A stretch of DNA of 62,028 nucleotides from Prevotellaceae bacterium MN60 (GCA_900199555.1 FZQZ01000015.1:1-62028), one strand, 5' to 3'. Shown: positions 26,004-34,296, numbered from the stretch's first letter. A program made the numbers and translations. The notes: generated from the sequence alone by a model not told the origin.

Positions 26004-26179
26004 GTACTGCCTTTCGCGCGCAACGCCAAATTTCGGCTGTCGATAAGGGCCGATTTTCAGCACCGTTTGCACGATTTCGCGCCTTACGTAATTAACGAGG
26101 CAGATTTCCGTAATTTTCGAGCTAGATTTATTACGGATACGAGGGAGCGGGAAGGTATGCATAAATGAACTTTAGCTTA

Positions 26180-26347
26180 TGGAAACAGAAACAGAAAAAC
26201 AGTTTTTAAAGCAGCAAAAAGCCACACTAAAAAATATTATATTATATATATTATATATAATATATATAATATAATATTTTCTTTACACTTCTTTTTATCA
26301 GGTCGATACCCTACTCCAAAAAAACTGTTTTCTGTTTTCTGTTTCCA
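26180..26347. repeat. inverted-repeat structure around a perfect 50-bp palindrome
   Basis: Positions 26231-26280 are a perfect self-complementary A/T sequence of 50 bp. Outside it, tggaaacagaaacagaaa (from 26180) and its near reverse complement ending gttttctgtttcca at 26347 form imperfect 30-bp arms. The DNA could extrude a cruciform. Confidence 0.8.
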
Positions 26348-26549
26348 ATGTCTTTGTTTGTCTATTCCTGAAAAGGTTGACATTTCCTATATTCGTTGAC
26401 TTTTGCTGCTTCAAAATTCTCGTCGTATTTGTTCTGTGCATATTGAGGGCCATTCTGACTATAATGCATCATAGATACTCTATGATACTATGTGCAGAAA
26501 AGCGGGGACTGAAATAGTTTGTTTACGCATTGTTTACGCAGACATAAAA

Positions 26550-26578
26550 AAGCACTTGCGAGAAACTCGTAAGTGCTT
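26550..26578 (-). terminator. terminator of the tRNA gene
   Basis: A 13-bp stem (26550-26562 with 26566-26578, one G-T pair) and an AAA loop, 12 bp beyond the tRNA 3' end. On the minus strand it is followed by a TTTT run. If the island model holds, this terminator came with the island and replaced the one at 10464-10494. Confidence 0.75.
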
Positions 26579-26590
26579 GATTTTTCAGTG

Positions 26591-26664
26591 TGGACCAGCC
26601 AGGGCTTGAACCTGGGACCTCCAGATTATGAGTCTGTTGCTCTAACCAACTGAGCTACAAGTCC
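26591..26664 (-). tRNA. tRNA with anticodon CAT (Met or Ile2)
   Basis: A 74-nt cloverleaf on the minus strand. The acceptor stem GGACTTG pairs with CTGGTCC except for one T-T position; the D-arm is GCTCAGTTGGTTAGAGC; the anticodon loop CTCATAA gives CAT; the T-arm is CCAGG TTCAAGC CCTGG. CCA is not encoded. The anticodon stem lacks the three G-C pairs of an initiator, so it is elongator Met or the Ile tRNA that needs lysidine. Its 3' 42 nt are duplicated at 10504-10545, marking it as an integration target. Confidence 0.93.
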
Positions 26665-26739
26665 AGTGCTTCTTTGCAAAGCGGTTGCAAAATTACGAAG
26701 ATTTATGCAAATAACCAAATTATTTTGCGAAAAACTTCG

Positions 26740-26747
26740 TACCTTTG
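26740..26747 (+). promoter_or_regulatory. -7 box for the Ca2+-ATPase gene
   Basis: TACCTTTG ends 4 bp before the ATG at 26752, so the message would be leaderless or nearly so. No TTTG lies at 19-21 bp upstream. Confidence 0.6.
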
Positions 26748-26751
26748 CACC

Positions 26752-29283
26752 ATGATTATGGAAAATAGACAAGGGTTGACTGCTGCTCAGGTGGAGCAGA
26801 GTAGGATGCAGCATGGAGAGAACGTGCTGACACCTCCTCGCAGGCAGTCAATGTGGAGATTGTATCTGGAGAAATACGAGGACCCAATGATTCGCATCCT
26901 ATTGGTTGCGGCCGTTGTTTCATTAATGTTAGCATTTGTCAAGCAGGATTTTATTGAGACTATCGGCATAATCTCTGCTGTTATTCTTGCTACTACGGTA
27001 GGCTTTTATTTCGAGCGCGATGCTGCTCGCAAGTTTGATGTCCTCACGCAGTTGGGCGAGGAACAACCTGTTAAGGTGGTGCGCGAAGGAAAGATTATAG
27101 AGATTCCACGCCGCGAAGTAGTAGTGGGTGATGTCGTTATTGTTGAAACTGGCGATGAGGTGCCTGCCGATGGTAAACTGTTTGAGTCTACCGACTTGCA
27201 GGTGGATGAGTCGAGCCTGACGGGAGAGACTATCACAAATAAAGAAAGCCTCACTCCTAACCCCTCTCCCACTGGAGAAGGAAATCATGACTCCGAGGCA
27301 TATCCTAAAGATATGTTGTTGCGCTCGTCTATGGTGATGGGTGGCACAGGTCGCTATGTAGTGACTGCTGTGGGCGATGAGACTGAGATTGGTCATGTGG
27401 CTCGTCAGGCGACGGAACTGACGGGTGTGAAGACACCGCTCAATATGCAGCTCGATAGACTGGCTAAGTTGATAAGTAAGTTTGGCATTGGCTTGTCTGC
27501 TGCTTCTTTCCTGGCATTCCTTATTCATGATATGCTGACCAATAGTCTGTGGTATACGGATGATTATGTTGGCATGTTAGAGGTCGTATTGCGCTACTTT
27601 ATGATGGCTGTCACGCTGATTGTAATGGCGGTACCTGAGGGATTACCAATGGCTGTAACATTGGCTTTAGCTCTGAATATGCGTCGCATGCTGAAGAGTA
27701 ATAACTTGGTGCGCAAACTGCAGGCTTCAGAGACGATGGGTGCCGTGACAGTTATTTGTACTGACAAGACGGGTACATTGACAGAGAATCGCATGACTGT
27801 AGTAGAGGTGCTGGAAGAGTCTGCTGTTAAAGGCCAAGAGCTTGGAGATAGAAGTTCGCTCTATCAGGCAATAGCCTTGAATACTACTGCTACCCATGAT
27901 GTGGGCAATCCTACCGAGCAGGCTTTGCTTCGCTGGTTGCAAGCGCAGGGTGTAGATTATCAGCAGTTGCGTAACGATAATCCGATTACAGCTCGCGAAC
28001 CATTCTCTACTGAGCGAAAGTATATGTCAACCACGGTGGTAGATACCTTATATATTAAAGGTGCGCCAGAGGTGGTGATGGCTCGTTGTAAGATGGATGC
28101 AGAGGTCCGTCGCGCTATGGAAGAGCAGTTGGCTCAGTGGCAGCAGCGTGCTATGCGCACCTTGGCGATTGCTCAAGATGATATCTTATTGGCTATCGTT
28201 GCCATCAGTGATCCATTGCGAAAAGAGGTACCTTCTGCTATTCGCCAATGTAAGATGGCGGGTATTGATGTGAAGATTGTTACAGGCGATACTGTAGCCA
28301 CTGCGATGGAGATAGCCCGACAGTGTGGTGTATTAGACCATTCACCAATGACTATCACAGGTGCAGAGTTTGCTGCCCTCTCTGACGAAGAAGCCTTAGA
28401 GCGCGTTCGTGATTTGAAGGTGATGTCGCGTGCTCGTCCGTCTGACAAGCAGCGCCTTGTTGCCTTGTTACAACAATGTGGCGAAGTGGTGGCTGTTACT
28501 GGTGATGGTACCAACGATGCTCCAGCTCTTAATCGTGCTCATGTAGGGTTGTCATTAGGTTCGGGTACGAGTGTAGCCAAGCAGGCTAGTGATATCACAC
28601 TGATTGACGACTCGTTTAGCAGTATCGTCCATGCAGTAATGTGGGGACGCTCACTGTATAAGAATATCCAGCGTTTTATCTTCTTCCAGCTGGTGGTCAA
28701 CGTAACAGCGCTCTTGCTGGTACTCTTTGGCGCCTTTATTGGTACAGAGATGCCACTGACTATTACGCAGATACTCTGGATCAACCTTATCATGGATACT
28801 TTTGCAGCTATGGCTTTGGCTTCACTACCTCCTTCACGTGAGGTGATGCAGGAGAAACCTCGTGCTAAAGATGCCTTTATCATTACCCGTCCGATGTTGC
28901 GAGGTATATTGACGATAGGTGGAATCTTCTTTGTGGCTACGTTTGCACTACTATGGTATTTCGAGCGTATGGCAGGAGTAAATCCAACGGAGTTGACCAT
29001 CTTCTTCACCATCTTTGTCATGCTTCAGTGGTGGAACCTGTTCAATGCCCGTATGCTGGGCTCTTGTCATTCAGCCTTCCGTCGCTTGTGGGCTTGTCGG
29101 GGCTTCCTGTTTGTCTTGCTGATGGTGTTGGCAGGTCAGTGGCTTATCGTCACCTTTGGTGGACGAATGTTCCGTACGGTACCACTACCTTGGCAGACGT
29201 GGGGATATATCATTGCAGGCACTTCATTGGTACTTTGGGTAGGTGAACTCTACAGATGGATACAGCGTATATGGAAGAGATAG
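26752..29283 (+). CDS. P-type Ca2+-translocating ATPase
   Basis: An 843-residue inner-membrane P2-type ATPase that should export Ca2+. The phosphorylated aspartate is D338 in ICTDKTGTLT; the actuator loop is LTGET (156-160); the ion-site helix carries VPEGLP (294-299); the hinge motif TGDGTNDAPAL is present; the C-terminal helices follow. Family members are usually somewhat longer, mainly in the nucleotide domain. Just after TGET an in-frame stretch NKESLTPNPSPTGEG (163-177) is encoded by a palindromic repeat (27249-27283), an unusual insertion. The alternative start is the ATG at 26758. ribF overlaps its 3' end. Confidence 0.93.
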   Translation: MIMENRQGLTAAQVEQSRMQHGENVLTPPRRQSMWRLYLEKYEDPMIRILLVAAVVSLMLAFVKQDFIETIGIISAVILATTVGFYFERDAARKFDVLTQLGEEQPVKVVREGKIIEIPRREVVVGDVVIVETGDEVPADGKLFESTDLQVDESSLTGETITNKESLTPNPSPTGEGNHDSEAYPKDMLLRSSMVMGGTGRYVVTAVGDETEIGHVARQATELTGVKTPLNMQLDRLAKLISKFGIGLSAASFLAFLIHDMLTNSLWYTDDYVGMLEVVLRYFMMAVTLIVMAVPEGLPMAVTLALALNMRRMLKSNNLVRKLQASETMGAVTVICTDKTGTLTENRMTVVEVLEESAVKGQELGDRSSLYQAIALNTTATHDVGNPTEQALLRWLQAQGVDYQQLRNDNPITAREPFSTERKYMSTTVVDTLYIKGAPEVVMARCKMDAEVRRAMEEQLAQWQQRAMRTLAIAQDDILLAIVAISDPLRKEVPSAIRQCKMAGIDVKIVTGDTVATAMEIARQCGVLDHSPMTITGAEFAALSDEEALERVRDLKVMSRARPSDKQRLVALLQQCGEVVAVTGDGTNDAPALNRAHVGLSLGSGTSVAKQASDITLIDDSFSSIVHAVMWGRSLYKNIQRFIFFQLVVNVTALLLVLFGAFIGTEMPLTITQILWINLIMDTFAAMALASLPPSREVMQEKPRAKDAFIITRPMLRGILTIGGIFFVATFALLWYFERMAGVNPTELTIFFTIFVMLQWWNLFNARMLGSCHSAFRRLWACRGFLFVLLMVLAGQWLIVTFGGRMFRTVPLPWQTWGYIIAGTSLVLWVGELYRWIQRIWKR

Positions 29284-30146
29284 GATATGTAGCTACCATA
29301 GGAATGTTTGATGGTGTCCATCGTGGCCATCAGTTTGTCTTGCAACAGGTTGTTGACGAGGCTCGTAAGCGTGGCTTGCAGTCAATGGCTATCACCTTTG
29401 ATAAGCAGACACCTTCCATGCTTACTCCTCTTGCAGAGAAGCGTCAGCTGATTTCCCGTGTAGGAATTCATCGTATAGAGGTGCTCACCTTTGATGATGC
29501 TTTACGCCAGATGACTGCTCGCCAGTTTATGCAACAGGTATTGAAGGAGCACCTCAATGTAAAGGTGCTGATGATAGGCTATGACAATCGTTTCGGTTAT
29601 CGTCGTGTAGAAGGCTTTGAAGACTATGTACGCTATGGTCAGGAGATGGGTATCGATGTAAAACAGCTGCCTGCTCTTGGCAACGACAGTTCTTCGCTTA
29701 TTCGCGAACTATTGCAGCATGGTCAGGTGGCTGAGGCTGCTCAGCGCATGGGACATCTGTATACCTTAAAGGGCAGCGTGGCTCATGGCGAGCATATTGG
29801 TACAACAATGGGATTTCCTACTGCTAATATTGAGCCCGACTATACGCTGCAACTGATACCTGCTCCTGGAGCTTATGCGGTTCGTGTTAGTCTGGATGAT
29901 AGCGCAGAGCTATTGCAAGGCATGATGAATATCGGTACGCGTCCCACCTTTAATGGTCAACAGACTACCTTAGAGGTTCATGTGCTCCATCTCAACGAAA
30001 ACCTATATGGTCGTCAGCTTACCGTATCGTTTGTTGAACGCTTGCGTGATGAGCAGCGCTTCGACACGATGGAGGCACTCAAAGAACAATTACAACGTGA
30101 CGTCTTACAGACAGAAGAAATACTGAATAAAAACAATACATTATGA
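29271..30146 (+). CDS. ribF: bifunctional riboflavin kinase / FAD synthetase
   Basis: A 291-residue cytoplasmic enzyme making FMN and then FAD from riboflavin. The N-terminal adenylyltransferase part has TIGMFDGVHRGHQ and, further on, SSSLIRELLQHGQVAEA; the C-terminal kinase part has HGEHIGTTMGFPTANI and the NIGTRPTF motif. The start at 29271 overlaps the ATPase gene by 13 bp; an ATG at 29256 is possible. The end overlaps the next gene by 4 bp, so the three genes look translationally linked. No FMN riboswitch is seen, and the overlap leaves no room for one. Confidence 0.95.
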   Translation: MEEIGYVATIGMFDGVHRGHQFVLQQVVDEARKRGLQSMAITFDKQTPSMLTPLAEKRQLISRVGIHRIEVLTFDDALRQMTARQFMQQVLKEHLNVKVLMIGYDNRFGYRRVEGFEDYVRYGQEMGIDVKQLPALGNDSSSLIRELLQHGQVAEAAQRMGHLYTLKGSVAHGEHIGTTMGFPTANIEPDYTLQLIPAPGAYAVRVSLDDSAELLQGMMNIGTRPTFNGQQTTLEVHVLHLNENLYGRQLTVSFVERLRDEQRFDTMEALKEQLQRDVLQTEEILNKNNTL

Positions 30147-30907
30147 AGAAAGCACTCATGTATCTCCTGCTCTTTATTGGTATCCAATTAGTAGGAGGAG
30201 CTATCGTTCCGATGATATGGCAATGGATAAGTGGTACTGCCGACAAGACTATTCCTCTTATCATCACTATGACCATGGTGGTTAGCATTATTACTATAGC
30301 CGTATTCCTCTTTTGCCGTTGGGCAGAAGTTTCGCCACGCTGGTTGCGCACTCGTCCTTGGATGGTATTGATATGGAGTGTAATAGCAGCCTTAGGAGCT
30401 ATCATCCCCTCTGCTTGGTTGCAGGAGCAGATGCCTGAGTTGCCCAACTGGATGGAGTCAGAGTTTGATATGATACTCTCCAATCGTTGGGGCTATGTGG
30501 TTGTCGGTTTGTTGGCACCCCTCTCTGAAGAGATTGTCTTCCGTGGAGCCATCTTGCGCAAGTTGTTAGATACGCTCTCACCATGGAAGGCCATCGCTCT
30601 GTCAGCCTTTTTCTTTGCTCTCATCCACATGAATCCCGCCCAGATGCCTCATGCCTTTGTGATAGGATTACTTCTTGGTTGGATGTATTGGCGTACGGGC
30701 AGCATACTTCCTGGTATGGCTTATCATTGGGCCAACAACTCGGCTGCTTATCTTATCTACAACGTCTATCCCGATCCCAATATTCAACTCATTGACATCT
30801 TCAAGGGTTCCGAGTTGCACGTATTGTTGGCAGTAGCCTTCTCGCTCGTTATCCTTATCCCATCCCTCTTCCAACTCAACCAGTGGATGCATAAGGCAGA
30901 GGCATAA
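30143..30907 (+). CDS. CPBP-family intramembrane metalloprotease
   Basis: A 254-residue polytopic membrane protein with about 7 hydrophobic segments. The CAAX-protease/bacteriocin-processing (Abi) motifs are in place: EEIVFRG at 129-135, H162 in ALIHMNP and H195 in MAYHWANN, the metal-site residues of the family. The substrate is unknown. It starts within the ribF stop (ATGA overlap) and is followed by a strong terminator. Confidence 0.88.
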   Translation: MKKALMYLLLFIGIQLVGGAIVPMIWQWISGTADKTIPLIITMTMVVSIITIAVFLFCRWAEVSPRWLRTRPWMVLIWSVIAALGAIIPSAWLQEQMPELPNWMESEFDMILSNRWGYVVVGLLAPLSEEIVFRGAILRKLLDTLSPWKAIALSAFFFALIHMNPAQMPHAFVIGLLLGWMYWRTGSILPGMAYHWANNSAAYLIYNVYPDPNIQLIDIFKGSELHVLLAVAFSLVILIPSLFQLNQWMHKAEA

Positions 30908-30939
30908 CAACGATAACTATCACATAGATAAAATAGTAG

Positions 30940-30975
30940 GGAAATCCCCCATCACTTTTGGGGGATTTCCTTTTG
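30940..30975 (+). terminator. terminator of the ATPase-ribF-CPBP unit
   Basis: GGAAATCCCCCA (30940-30951) pairs with TGGGGGATTTCC (30959-30970), 7-nt loop, then TTTTG. The T run contains the -33 element of the next promoter. Confidence 0.85.
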
Positions 30976-31003
30976 TTTTATTTCTCGGAATGTTGTATAT
31001 TTG
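30972..31003 (+). promoter_or_regulatory. promoter of the glycine-zipper lipoprotein gene
   Basis: TTTG at 30972-30975, 20 bp, TATATTTG at 30996-31003. This excludes the in-frame ATG at 30990 as a start. Confidence 0.85.
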
Positions 31004-31034
31004 CATCGTAAACAATAAAGAAAGGACAAGGGAT

Positions 31035-31835
31035 ATGAAAAAGACGATGATGACAATGCTAGGTGTGGCACTGCTGATGAGTAGCTGTGGCACGTATACT
31101 GCAGAGGGTGCTTATGTTGGTGCTCAATTCGGAACGATTCTAGGTTCTGCTGTAGGCGGAATCTCTGGTGGTTGGCGAGGTAGCGATATTGGTGCTATTG
31201 TAGGTATGGCTGGTGGTGCTGTCGTTGGTGCTGCTATTGGACAGGCTGCTGAGCAGAAAGCTGAAGAACGCACGGAAGTTTATCGCCGTGAGCGTATGGA
31301 GCGCAGAGCGGAAAGACAACTACCTGATGATACTGTTAGTATTGATGATTCTGGCTTTGATGCTACAGGTGGTGGCGACGACCGTGTAGATTTTGGTATC
31401 TCTGGTCCCTCAGGTGAGACACCTTCTGTTGCAGCTCCCAATGATGTGTCTTCTGCTTCTGTAGAAGACCTCAAGCGTCATCGTCCACAGATAGAGCTAT
31501 GTAATATTCGTTTTGTTGGCAATCGTCAAACAGGTGTACTCTATGCTGGTGAACAGTGTAAGGTAGTCTTTGAGATTATGAACCGTTCGCGCCATACCCT
31601 GATGGATGTCCAGCCAATGGTTGATGAGTTGACAGGTAACAAGCATTTGCATATTTCTCCCAACTTACACATCGAGAGTATCGCTCCAGGCACCGGTGTC
31701 CGCTATACTGCTACCATCAAAGCTGATAAACGACTGAAAGATGGTCAGGCCATTCTCCGTGTTGCGGTGGCTCACCATCAGCGTGAACAGGAATCGCAAA
31801 CTCAGCAATTTACGTTGCAAACCTATAGAAGGTAA
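31035..31835 (+). CDS. glycine-zipper lipoprotein
   Basis: A 266-residue lipoprotein with lipobox MSSC and C18. Residues about 25-75 hold a glycine zipper (GAQFGTILGSAVGGISGGW, GAIVGMAGGAVVGAAIGQ), a membrane-associating motif. A charged helix (QKAEERTEVYRRERMERRAE), an acidic linker and a C-terminal beta domain from about residue 155 (ELCNIRFVGNRQTGVLYAGEQCKVVFEIMN) follow; that last part looks like an immunoglobulin-like fold. The function is not known. It stands alone, with its own promoter. Confidence 0.75.
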   Translation: MKKTMMTMLGVALLMSSCGTYTAEGAYVGAQFGTILGSAVGGISGGWRGSDIGAIVGMAGGAVVGAAIGQAAEQKAEERTEVYRRERMERRAERQLPDDTVSIDDSGFDATGGGDDRVDFGISGPSGETPSVAAPNDVSSASVEDLKRHRPQIELCNIRFVGNRQTGVLYAGEQCKVVFEIMNRSRHTLMDVQPMVDELTGNKHLHISPNLHIESIAPGTGVRYTATIKADKRLKDGQAILRVAVAHHQREQESQTQQFTLQTYRR

Positions 31836-31856
31836 TGATACTCCAAATGATACAAG

Positions 31857-31892
31857 ATAAGGCGCAACAATGAATTCATTGCTGCGCCTTAT
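31857..31892. terminator. bidirectional hairpin between convergent genes
   Basis: A 36-bp nearly perfect palindrome centred on tgaattca, with outer arms ATAAGGCGCA/TGCGCCTTAT and one mismatch pair. U tracts are weak on both sides. Confidence 0.65.
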
Positions 31893-31913
31893 GAGTTATG
31901 TTGAGTTTCTTCG

Positions 31914-34064
31914 TTACTTCACGATTACTTTACGAGTTGTACCATCACTCATGCGGATGATGTTGAGGCCACGTTGAGGCTGATCCAAACGCTTGCCATC
32001 AAGCGAATAGTAGCGCTCGCCAGTTACCATGTTATTGCTAACATTTGTGATTCCTGTTGGATTCGGGTCGCTATCCGTTAGGGCAACGATGTTCTCAAAT
32101 ATACTCCAAGGTTCAGCATTGCGATAGGTCTCAATAGATGTAGCCGGTACATGAAGAACTGTATTGGAATAAGCAGAACCTATGAAGATAGGATATGAAT
32201 ATGTCATATAGGGTTCTGGCGCCTGCTCTGCATAGCAATATATATCTGCTATGTTGGGGCTGAAGAATGCGAAATCTTTAATTTTCTCTACACCATTGCC
32301 GATGACAACTGTTGTTAGTTCAGGACAGCTTGCAAATGTATAAGAGTCAATAATCTTTACACCATTAGGAATCCTAACAAAAGACAGGCCTGTACATCCA
32401 TTGAATGCATTCGGTGCAATTCTCTTTATATCAATGGGAATAGACGTACTCTTACATCCTATTATCAGAGAGTCGGTAGCTGTTTCTATGAGCGCATTAC
32501 AGTTATAACGAGAATCATAGGTAGGATTTCCTTCTTCTACTATTATGGAGAGTAGGTTAGGGCCAGGGCAGCCATAGAATGCGTACGCTCCAATTTTTGT
32601 CACACTGCTTGGAATTGAAATGGCGGTGAGCCCAGAACAATTACTAAATGCAGAAGATGCAATTTCCGTCACACTATTGGGGATGATGGTATTCTTGCAT
32701 CCTGTAAGAAGTTTATTGGTGGCTGTTTCTATCAACGCATTGCAGTTATTACGCGAGTCGTAATTCGGATTTCCTTCCTCAACGATAATAGAGGTAAGGC
32801 CATTGCAGCCAGTAAAAGCCCCACCACCGATAACAGTTACGCTCTTAGGAATGGTCAGTGTGGTCAAACCACTGCGACCAACGAATGCTTCGCGAGCGAT
32901 AGAGGTTACGGTGCTTGGAATAAAGGAGCTAGAGCTGCCGACCATCAGTTCGTTAGTTTTTGTATTAATGAGTGCATTACAATTCTCACGAGAATCATAG
33001 AACTTATTTCCTTCTTCAACAACAATAGAAGTCAGTGCTTGCCAACCATAGAATGCATCGTCTCCAATAGATTCTACACCTTTGGGGATAACCAATGTAG
33101 GTACAAATGAACAAGCGTAGAATGCGCTATAACCGATTGTTTTTAGGTTCTTGGGCATATTGATAGAAGTTAAGGCGCTACAATGCTCAAAAGAATTATC
33201 ACCGATTACTTCTATCTTATCACCTAATGTTGCAGAAGTCATATTATAACACCATCTAAAAGCACCCATCCAAGAATGACTAACTCCAATTTCTGTGATG
33301 TTGCTAGGAAGTATGATAGATTTCAGATTATAACAGCCATAGAAAGCATTCTCCTGAAGACTCGTGATGCCCGTAAAATATTGGAATTCATCGAAACTGG
33401 TAATTTCAGAATTGTTGAAAAACGCATCACCTATATCTGTGACTGCAGCAGCTTCAGCCATACTCAGTTTTCCGTCACCATTGGTGTCCCACTTGCTGAC
33501 GCAAATCTCCTTCACCTTGTTATCGGCAAAATCGATAGGGGTATTGCCATCGCATACCTTCAGACTCATATCGTCGAAATAGAAGATGTCGGCCTGCTTG
33601 AAGTTTCTGTCAAATTTAAATGTAATCGTTTGGCATTGGTCTTGTTCTGCTTTGACTATGCCTTCATAGGTAGATGTACTCCAATCGCCTTTTTTTACTA
33701 ATAGCCTACCTAATTCCTCCGTGATGATTGAAAGGTCTTTAGTAGCGTTCGACTTGGCACGCATAGAGAACTTAACTACACCACCTGCTTTGAGTGGTTC
33801 TGACAATTGAATAATAAAGTTGGTCTTTGTAGGACTTACAGTGAACGCAAGTTTAGCATAGTGATTACTGCCTTCGGTGATGATGTCGTCAGCATTAAGA
33901 TTTCTACTTCCTTCGTCTTTAATACTAATAGAAAAATTGCCGAGGTCTGAACCTTCGAAATTGCCGTTTGCAATAAGTTCTTTCCATGTCTGTTGGGCAA
34001 AAACTCCACTGCTGACAAGCAATAGTCCAGCCATGAGTGATAACAATCGTAATGTTCGTTTCAT
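31914..34064 (-). CDS. BspA-like leucine-rich-repeat surface protein with EF-hand and sorting-like tail
   Basis: A 716-residue secreted protein. Signal peptide to about residue 23. Residues about 28-170 form a beta-rich domain like a carbohydrate-binding module. An EF-hand or dockerin-like loop (DTNGDGKLSMAEA) lies near 195. The rest consists of BspA-type leucine-rich repeats (LTSINMPKNLKTIGYSAFYAC and so on). Three of them carry a longer insert of about 35 residues with EEGNxxYDSRxNCNALIxTxTNxL at intervals of about 82. The C-terminus ends in YYSLDGKRL...TTRKVIVK. BspA proteins bind host proteins such as fibronectin; a role in adhesion is likely but not shown. Confidence 0.85.
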   Translation of the reverse strand: MKRTLRLLSLMAGLLLVSSGVFAQQTWKELIANGNFEGSDLGNFSISIKDEGSRNLNADDIITEGSNHYAKLAFTVSPTKTNFIIQLSEPLKAGGVVKFSMRAKSNATKDLSIITEELGRLLVKKGDWSTSTYEGIVKAEQDQCQTITFKFDRNFKQADIFYFDDMSLKVCDGNTPIDFADNKVKEICVSKWDTNGDGKLSMAEAAAVTDIGDAFFNNSEITSFDEFQYFTGITSLQENAFYGCYNLKSIILPSNITEIGVSHSWMGAFRWCYNMTSATLGDKIEVIGDNSFEHCSALTSINMPKNLKTIGYSAFYACSFVPTLVIPKGVESIGDDAFYGWQALTSIVVEEGNKFYDSRENCNALINTKTNELMVGSSSSFIPSTVTSIAREAFVGRSGLTTLTIPKSVTVIGGGAFTGCNGLTSIIVEEGNPNYDSRNNCNALIETATNKLLTGCKNTIIPNSVTEIASSAFSNCSGLTAISIPSSVTKIGAYAFYGCPGPNLLSIIVEEGNPTYDSRYNCNALIETATDSLIIGCKSTSIPIDIKRIAPNAFNGCTGLSFVRIPNGVKIIDSYTFASCPELTTVVIGNGVEKIKDFAFFSPNIADIYCYAEQAPEPYMTYSYPIFIGSAYSNTVLHVPATSIETYRNAEPWSIFENIVALTDSDPNPTGITNVSNNMVTGERYYSLDGKRLDQPQRGLNIIRMSDGTTRKVIVK

Positions 34065-34120
34065 AAGCTTTTTGTTTTTAGTTATTGTAATGTTAATCTA
34101 TTGAGTTTCCTCTCCGATTG

Positions 34121-34152
34121 CAAAGATAGGAATATTTGTCTAAAGTTCCAAA
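34121..34152 (-). promoter_or_regulatory. promoter of the BspA-like gene
   Basis: On the minus strand TTTG (34152-34149), 20 bp, TATCTTTG (34128-34121). It lies 30 bp from the tandem repeats at 34183-34270. Confidence 0.8.
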
Positions 34153-34182
34153 CTTTTGGCTGAAAAAATATGGTGTTTTAGA

Positions 34183-34270
34183 GTAGTACAATAGCTCTGT
34201 ACAGGTAGTACAAGCCTTCTGTACTAGTAGTACAACAACTATGTACGGATAGTACAACAGCTTTGTACAG
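34183..34270. repeat. four tandem 22-bp repeats, each a GTACAA...TGTAC dyad
   Basis: Units begin at 34183, 34205, 34227 and 34249. Each reads TAGTACAA, six variable bases, then TGTAC and two variable bases. TAGTACAA is identical in all four, and each unit is an imperfect inverted repeat. They lie upstream of the BspA-like gene's promoter and look like a regulator-binding array. Confidence 0.85.
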
Positions 34271-34296
34271 AAAGAAAATAGACTATTTAGAAAGAA

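Larger units (their letters stand above)
25798..26549. other. non-coding right end of the island
   Basis: About 750 bp without a convincing gene; the short open frames on the minus strand have no start context or recognisable domain. It holds three 22-bp direct repeats (25938-26003), an inverted-repeat structure with a perfect 50-bp AT palindrome (26180-26347) and two tgtttacgca copies (26520-26529, 26531-26540). It may be decayed mobile-element DNA. Confidence 0.55.

Noticed and set aside
25753..26162. Short minus-strand open frames in the island's right end
   Set aside because: They cross the terminator or the 22-bp repeats, have no promoter and show no recognisable domain. Kept only as possible decayed sequence.
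10546..26590. Integrase or transposase gene within the island
   Set aside because: Every substantial frame is accounted for by fructan genes; no tyrosine or serine recombinase motif was seen in the remaining non-coding ends.
29221..29290. FMN riboswitch before ribF
   Set aside because: ribF overlaps the ATPase gene, leaving no leader, and no FMN-element consensus is visible.
34183..34270. CRISPR array
   Set aside because: Units are directly adjacent with a 22-bp period and 6-bp variable centres; there are no spacers of 30 bp or more and no cas genes.
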